Shown here: positions 3,851 through 7,797 of the stretch, one piece after another
Layout of the letters: each line of letters opens with the position of its first letter
How positions within the stretch are numbered: position 1 is the first letter of the stretch
Assembly (NCBI GenBank): GCA_019120375.1
Contig: DWVE01000074.1
Span: forward strand, 1-7,797
Origin: Allofournierella_A excrementavium
GTDB taxonomy: Bacteria > Bacillota > Clostridia > Oscillospirales > Ruminococcaceae
Direction of reading: 5' to 3'
DNA length: 7,797 nucleotides
The notes under the pieces: model-generated
What the model was told of the DNA's origin: nothing
Databases searched by the model: none
Seen by the model: the letters and a program-made list of their open reading frames with translations, nothing else
Translations under genes and position numbers: made by a program

Positions 3851-5572
3851 GTGCATTCCAAAAAAAGCAATTCTTCCGATCTTGCCGCCAAGATCCGGGC
3901 CTTTATAAAAAGCCCTGCCGGCATTCCCATCCTCGCGGGCGTGGCCGGTGTGCTGGTGGTGGCCATCATCGCCGCCATCGTGTTCGCCGTGCGCGCCGGC
4001 GCCGAGCCGGGCAGCGCCTCCAACAGCACTTCCGGCGCAGCGGACGATTCCTCCTACGACGCCGAGGCCGGCAAGGTGAACAAAGAGGAGTTCACCGGCA
4101 CCATCCTGCCCGAGGCCGAGGACGCCGGCCAGGAGTATCTGGACAACACCCTCTTCATCGGCGACTCCAACACCGCCCGCTACATGTACTACGGGCCGGA
4201 CGACAACTCCGACGTGCACTTCACCACCATCGAGAACACGGTGGGCGTGGTGAGCGCCGGCGTGCAGAACATCACCAGCCTCAAGTGGGAGCACTTTGTG
4301 GGCAAGGGCGAGATGGCCATCCCCGAGATCGTCAAGATCATGCAGCCCCAGCGCATCATCATCTGCTTCGGCACCAACAACCTCACCATGGAGACCGACA
4401 CCTTCATCGACTACTACACCGAGGGCCTTGCGGCCATCCACGAGGCCTATCCCTACGCCGACATCATCGTCAGCGCCGTTCCCCCGCTGGACAAGGAGCG
4501 CAGCAACACGAACCTGTCCATGAAGCAGGTGGACCGGCTGAACACCGCCATCGTGGAGATGTGCGAGGAGGAAGGCTACAAGTATCTGGACACCAGCGAA
4601 GCGCTGGAAGACCCGGAGACCGGCTGGGCCAAGGAGGACTACACCCTCGCGCTGGACGGCGTGCATCTGAGCAAAAACGGCGCGCGGGCGCTGTTCAGCT
4701 ACATCCGCACCCACACCTACGTCACCGAGGACACCCGCCCGAAGCCTTTGAAGGACATTCCCAAGATCAACGGCGTCACCCCCGGCCTCATCACCCAGGA
4801 CCCCATCGGCGTGAGCGGGTCCAGCGGCGCGGTGCCGGTGGAGATCTCCGCCGGTGAGGGCGGCCACATCGTGGGCGAGACCAGCCAGAGCGTGCAGAAG
4901 GGCAAGCAGACCAGCATGATCACCGCCGTGGCGGACGACGGCTGGGAGTTCGACCACTGGTCGGCCAGCATCGGCTTTGTTGACCAGCAGGAGAGCATCA
5001 TGTTCACCGTGCCCGGCGACGCGGACGCCAACGGCGTGTTCCTGACCGCCCACTTCCGCAGGGTGGAGGAGGAAGAGCCCGATCCCACCGCTTCGCCCAC
5101 CCCCAGCCCTTCGCCCAGCCCCTCGCCCAGCCCCTCGCCTGCGCCGGGCTCGTCCGGCAGCAGTTCTTCCGGCAGCAGTTCTTCCGGCGGGGCGTCCTCG
5201 GGCAGCGCCACCCCGCCGGCCAGCAGCTCCAGCACACCTTCCAGCAGCAGTTCCGGCGCGAGCAGCACCACACCCACGGTGACCTGCACCATCTGCGGGC
5301 AGACGGGCCATGACGCCAGTGCCTGCCCCAACAAGTGCCCCACCTGCGGCGGCAGCAAACTGGACGGCCACACCCACACCACCTGCCCCGGCTGCGGGGC
5401 AACGGACGTGACCCATGAGACATGCCCCTATTGCGGCGCTTACACCTGCACCGGGCATGACCCTGCCACCTGCTCCAGCAACCCGGCCAATCAGCCGCCT
5501 GCCAACGTCGGCAGCAGCACCACCACCGAAACGGCGAGCACCCAGCCCACCGAGCAGCAGCCCGCCGCGTAA
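3851..5572 (+). CDS. Membrane-anchored extracellular SGNH/GDSL hydrolase with InlB-like repeat and C-terminal zinc-knuckle cluster
   Basis: A 573-residue surface protein. A short basic N-terminus and one hydrophobic helix (about 25-48) form an uncleaved anchor, placing the rest outside the cell. The SGNH hydrolase domain spans about 95-290: GDS with S106, SAG with G137, GTNN with N176, and DGVH with D269/H272, so the full catalytic set is present. Residues about 327-404 (Gly-rich turns, DDGWEFDHW, TAHF) resemble the divergent InlB B-repeat domain of Gram-positive surface proteins. A Pro-Ser tract (412-431) and Ser/Gly-rich linker (433-475) lead to 11 Cys and 5 His between 479 and 541. The first set, C479-C482-H487-C492, is an exact CX2CX4HX4C knuckle. 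A Thr/Pro/Gln-rich tail ends the protein. Probable role: esterase acting on acylated wall or secreted glycans. It has its own promoter and a terminator behind it. No LPXTG motif is present. Hydrolase call firm; substrate and metal binding inferred. Confidence 0.9.
   Translation: MHSKKSNSSDLAAKIRAFIKSPAGIPILAGVAGVLVVAIIAAIVFAVRAGAEPGSASNSTSGAADDSSYDAEAGKVNKEEFTGTILPEAEDAGQEYLDNTLFIGDSNTARYMYYGPDDNSDVHFTTIENTVGVVSAGVQNITSLKWEHFVGKGEMAIPEIVKIMQPQRIIICFGTNNLTMETDTFIDYYTEGLAAIHEAYPYADIIVSAVPPLDKERSNTNLSMKQVDRLNTAIVEMCEEEGYKYLDTSEALEDPETGWAKEDYTLALDGVHLSKNGARALFSYIRTHTYVTEDTRPKPLKDIPKINGVTPGLITQDPIGVSGSSGAVPVEISAGEGGHIVGETSQSVQKGKQTSMITAVADDGWEFDHWSASIGFVDQQESIMFTVPGDADANGVFLTAHFRRVEEEEPDPTASPTPSPSPSPSPSPSPAPGSSGSSSSGSSSSGGASSGSATPPASSSSTPSSSSSGASSTTPTVTCTICGQTGHDASACPNKCPTCGGSKLDGHTHTTCPGCGATDVTHETCPYCGAYTCTGHDPATCSSNPANQPPANVGSSTTTETASTQPTEQQPAA
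5102..5137 (+). repeat. Tandem 12-bp repeat coding for Pro-Ser
   Basis: Three tandem 12-bp units, CCCAGCCCTTCG followed by two copies of CCCAGCCCCTCG, encode PSPS repeats at residues 418-429 of the SGNH protein. Such units can change copy number by slippage, which would vary linker length without shifting the frame. Confidence 0.85.
5153..5182 (+). repeat. Tandem 15-bp repeat in the Ser/Gly linker
   Basis: Two perfect copies of TCCGGCAGCAGTTCT (5153-5167 and 5168-5182) are followed by a partial third starting at 5183. They encode Ser/Gly-rich linker in the SGNH protein. The unit is a multiple of three, so changes in copy number keep the frame. Confidence 0.85.
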
Positions 5573-5586
5573 ATTCCATTCATTCG

Positions 5587-5618
5587 ACAAAAAGGCCTTC
5601 GCGGGCCTTTTTGTTTTT
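5587..5618 (+). terminator. Intrinsic terminator after the SGNH gene
   Basis: An 11-bp perfect stem, ACAAAAAGGCC (5587-5597) with GGCCTTTTTGT (5604-5614), encloses a TTCGCG loop and is followed by further T to 5618. It begins 14 bases after the TAA. It ends only 25 bases before the ATG of the ABC transporter, with no recognisable promoter in between. It may therefore be a partial terminator that sets how much of the transcript reaches the downstream genes. Confidence 0.85.
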
Positions 5619-5629
5619 GCCCCACCGGC

Positions 5630-5637
5630 AAAGGAGG
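5630..5637 (+). promoter_or_regulatory. Ribosome-binding site that sets the ABC transporter start
   Basis: AAAGGAGG ends six bases before ATG 5644. It excludes the in-frame TTG at 5611, which lies inside the preceding terminator hairpin. Confidence 0.85.
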
Positions 5638-5643
5638 AACCCC

Positions 5644-7431
5644 ATGGAACACACCGCCAAAAAGCAGGGCCTTTTGCAGCGCTTCTGGCCCTATCTGAAA
5701 AAATATAAGCGCATCCTGGTCTTTGACCTTTTCTGCGCGGCGCTGACCACCCTGTGCGACATGGTGCTGCCGCTCATCATGCGGTTTTTGACCAACACCG
5801 CCACCACCGACGCCTCCCTGCTCACCGCGGGACTGGTGCTGCGGCTGGGCCTTATCTATCTGGTGCTGCGCATCATCGACGGCCTTGCCAACTACTACAT
5901 GGCGGACATGGGCCACGTGATGGGCGTGTATGTGGAGACGGACATGCGCCGGGACGCCTTCGCCCATCTGCAGCGGCTGGGCTACACCTACTACTCCAAC
6001 ACCAAGGTGGGCCAGATCATGGGCCGCATCACCAACGACCTGTTCGATGTGACCGAGTTCGCCCACCACTGCCCGGAAGAGTTCTTCATCGCCGCCATCA
6101 AGATCGCCGCCAGCTTCATCATCCTGTGCCAGTCCAGCGTGGCGCTCACCCTCATCCTCTTCGCCTGCGTGCCGCTGATGGGGGTGGTGTCCACCATCAT
6201 CAACCTGAAGCTGCGGGCGGCCTTCCGCCGCCAGCGGGTGCAGATCGGCGAATTGAACGCCCGCATCGAGGACAGCCTCTTGGGCGAGCGGGTGGTGAAG
6301 GCCTTCGCCAACGAGGCGGTGGAAATTGAAAAGTTCCGGCGGGACAACGAGGCCTTCAAGGCCATCAAAAAGCAGACCTACCGCTTCATGGCGGCCTTCC
6401 AGACCAGCACCCGCCTGTTCGACGGGCTGATGTATCTGGTGGTCATCGTGGCGGGCGGCCTGTTCCTGGTGAGCGGGCGCATCGCCGCCGGCGACCTTGT
6501 GGCCTACATGCTCTATGTGACCACCCTCATCGCCACCATCCGCCGCATCGTGGAGTTCGCCGAGCAGTTCCAGCGGGGCGTGACCGGCATCGAGCGCTTC
6601 TGCGAGATCATGGACGCGCCCATCGAGATAACCGACGCGCCAGACGCAAAGCCCCTGGAGGTGAAGGCCGGGGCCATCCGGCTGGAGAACGTCTCCTTCG
6701 AGTACCCCGACGACCACAACCGGGTGCTGCGGGGGGTGGATCTGGAAATCCGCCCCGGCGAAAAGCTGGCCCTGGTGGGGCCCTCCGGCGGCGGCAAGAC
6801 CACCCTGTGCAACCTCATCCCCCGGTTCTACGACGTGACCGGCGGGCGCATCCTCATCGACGGGCAGGACGTGCGCAGCGTGACGCTGGACAGCCTGCGG
6901 GGCGCCATCGGCGTGGTGCAGCAGGACGTGTACCTCTTCAGCGGCAGCGTCTATGAGAACATCGCCTACGGCAAGCCGGGGGCGTCCCGCCAGGAGGTGG
7001 AGGCCGCGGCAAAGCTTGCCGGGGCCCACGAGTTCATCACAAAGCTGAAGGACGGCTACGACACCTATGTGGGCGAGCGGGGCGTGAAGCTCTCCGGCGG
7101 CCAAAAGCAGCGCATCAGCATCGCCCGGGCCTTCCTTAAAAACCCGCCCATTATGATTCTGGACGAGGCCACTTCGGCGCTGGACAACGAGAGCGAGCGG
7201 CTGGTGCAGCAGTCTTTGGAGAAGCTGGCCAAAGGGCGCACCACCTTTACCATCGCCCACCGGCTGACCACCATCAAGAACGCCACGGTGATTCTGGTGC
7301 TCACCGACAAGGGCATTGAGGAGAAGGGCACCCACCAGGAGCTGATGGCTAAGAAGGGCATCTACTACGATTTGTACAACAGCTATGCCGACGACAGGCC
7401 CCAGCAGGGCCGAGAGGAGGGGAAGGCATGA
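5644..7431 (+). CDS. ABC transporter half-molecule, exporter type (MsbA/LmrA-like)
   Basis: A 595-residue fused permease-ATPase, full length for this family and expected to work as a dimer in the cytoplasmic membrane. The transmembrane domain (about 20-310) has six helices, near 22-46, 60-82, 145-165, 168-187, 258-278 and 283-300. The ATPase domain (about 340-580) is complete: Walker A GPSGGGKT (379-386, K385), Q-loop Q426 or Q427, signature LSGGQ (483-487), Walker B IMILDE (503-508, catalytic E508), D-loop SALD and H-loop H539. No predicted key residue is missing. The cargo cannot be read from sequence; lipids, peptides and drugs are all transported by relatives. Its stop overlaps the murD start by four bases (ATGA), implying translational coupling and a possible link to envelope synthesis. 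Expression probably depends on readthrough from the SGNH promoter or on a promoter I cannot recognise. Confidence 0.94.
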   Translation: MEHTAKKQGLLQRFWPYLKKYKRILVFDLFCAALTTLCDMVLPLIMRFLTNTATTDASLLTAGLVLRLGLIYLVLRIIDGLANYYMADMGHVMGVYVETDMRRDAFAHLQRLGYTYYSNTKVGQIMGRITNDLFDVTEFAHHCPEEFFIAAIKIAASFIILCQSSVALTLILFACVPLMGVVSTIINLKLRAAFRRQRVQIGELNARIEDSLLGERVVKAFANEAVEIEKFRRDNEAFKAIKKQTYRFMAAFQTSTRLFDGLMYLVVIVAGGLFLVSGRIAAGDLVAYMLYVTTLIATIRRIVEFAEQFQRGVTGIERFCEIMDAPIEITDAPDAKPLEVKAGAIRLENVSFEYPDDHNRVLRGVDLEIRPGEKLALVGPSGGGKTTLCNLIPRFYDVTGGRILIDGQDVRSVTLDSLRGAIGVVQQDVYLFSGSVYENIAYGKPGASRQEVEAAAKLAGAHEFITKLKDGYDTYVGERGVKLSGGQKQRISIARAFLKNPPIMILDEATSALDNESERLVQQSLEKLAKGRTTFTIAHRLTTIKNATVILVLTDKGIEEKGTHQELMAKKGIYYDLYNSYADDRPQQGREEGKA

Positions 7432-7797
7432 ACACCCAGCAGTTTTTCCGGTACTTAAAGGGCAAGACCGTGGCCTTCTGCGGCGTGGGCCGCACCCACA
7501 TGCCCCTGATCGAATTGTTCCAGGAGAAGGGGGCGGTGGTCTCGGTGCGGGACCAGCGGCCCCTGGAGAAGCTGGGGGAGAACGGGGAGATCTTGCGGTC
7601 CCTGGGGGTGGAGCTCCGCCTGGGGGAGGATTATTTACAGGACCTTAACGAGGACATCATCTTCCGCACACCGGGGATGAGGTATCATCTCCCTCAGCTG
7701 GAGGAGGCCCGGGCCCGGGGCTGCGCCGTCACCAGCGAGCTGGAGCTGTTCTTCCGGCTGTGCCCCTGCAAAATTTACGGGGTGACGGGCAGCGACG
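7428..7797 (+). CDS. murD: UDP-N-acetylmuramoylalanine--D-glutamate ligase, N-terminal part (runs off the window)
   Basis: The first 123 residues of a Mur ligase, open to the right edge. MurD adds D-Glu to UDP-MurNAc-L-Ala in the cytoplasm during peptidoglycan precursor synthesis. Visible features are a Rossmann-like N-terminal domain beginning KGKTVAFCGVGRTH (residues 11-24), the segment RTPGMRYHLP (80-89) equivalent to the family's S-PGI region, SELELFF (103-109), and the beginning of the ATP-binding loop GVTGSD (118-123), expected to continue GKTT. The ATG overlaps the ABC transporter stop (ATGA), with a purine-rich GAGGAGGGG (7414-7422) just upstream. Other Mur ligases share the P-loop, but the short N-terminal domain and PGM segment fit MurD best. 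The C-terminal two thirds are not in the window, so intactness cannot be judged. Confidence 0.85.
   Translation, partial: MNTQQFFRYLKGKTVAFCGVGRTHMPLIELFQEKGAVVSVRDQRPLEKLGENGEILRSLGVELRLGEDYLQDLNEDIIFRTPGMRYHLPQLEEARARGCAVTSELELFFRLCPCKIYGVTGSD

Noticed and set aside
2069..5590. A 1173-codon open frame on the minus strand, and similar long minus-strand frames at 1006-2394 and 5491-7335
   Set aside because: They lie antisense to well-supported genes, span intergenic terminators, have low-complexity Gly/Ala/His/Val-rich translations and lack ribosome sites. They result from G/C-rich third codon positions of the real genes.
5611..5643. TTG start at 5611 for the ABC transporter
   Set aside because: It lies within the terminator hairpin, and the AAAGGAGG at 5630-5637 points to ATG 5644.
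7385..7648. An 87-codon plus-strand frame over the ABC/murD junction
   Set aside because: It overlaps murD in another frame, has a Gly/Pro-rich translation and no ribosome site; murD has clear family motifs.

Overview
The window looks like chromosomal DNA from a GC-rich anaerobic Firmicute, most likely a gut clostridium of the Oscillospiraceae/Ruminococcaceae kind. This rests on strong AGGAGG-type ribosome sites, near-consensus sigma-A promoters, G/C-ending codons, U-tailed hairpin terminators, and a MurD whose P-loop begins GVTGSD. No species can be named. There are no RNA genes, CRISPR arrays, insertion sequences or phage genes, and no gene-free stretch longer than about 220 bases.

Left part (1-3700), a catabolic island. 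A FadR-type GntR regulator (168-875, minus) is divergent from a two-gene operon. That operon encodes an enolase-superfamily (mandelate racemase subgroup) dehydratase-like enzyme (1054-2241) and an APC-family permease (2255-3418, continuing in frame to 3628 after a TGA). The 178-bp divergent region holds a near-consensus gntR promoter. It also holds a perfect 17-bp inverted repeat (986-1033), each arm of which is itself an almost perfect 14-bp dyad; the operon's likely -10 box sits in the spacer. The simplest reading is that the regulator represses uptake and dehydration of an organic acid. The substrate is unknown, and an APC permease beside such an enzyme is uncommon. The permease is broken by one in-frame TGA exactly where its last two membrane helices should follow. 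The first 167 bases hold two hairpins and an ambiguous gene edge.

Right part (3700-7797), cell envelope. A promoter at 3752-3780 drives a secreted, membrane-anchored SGNH/GDSL hydrolase (3851-5572). It has an InlB-like repeat domain, a long Pro/Ser/Gly linker and a C-terminal Cys/His cluster that starts with a perfect CX2CX4HX4C zinc knuckle. After a terminator come a complete ABC half-transporter of the MsbA/LmrA type (5644-7431) and, overlapping it by four bases, the start of murD (7428 to the edge).

The least ordinary items are the extracytoplasmic zinc-knuckle array on the SGNH hydrolase, the twin-dyad operator, and the in-frame TGA in the permease. I do not see a clearly new defence or mobile system.
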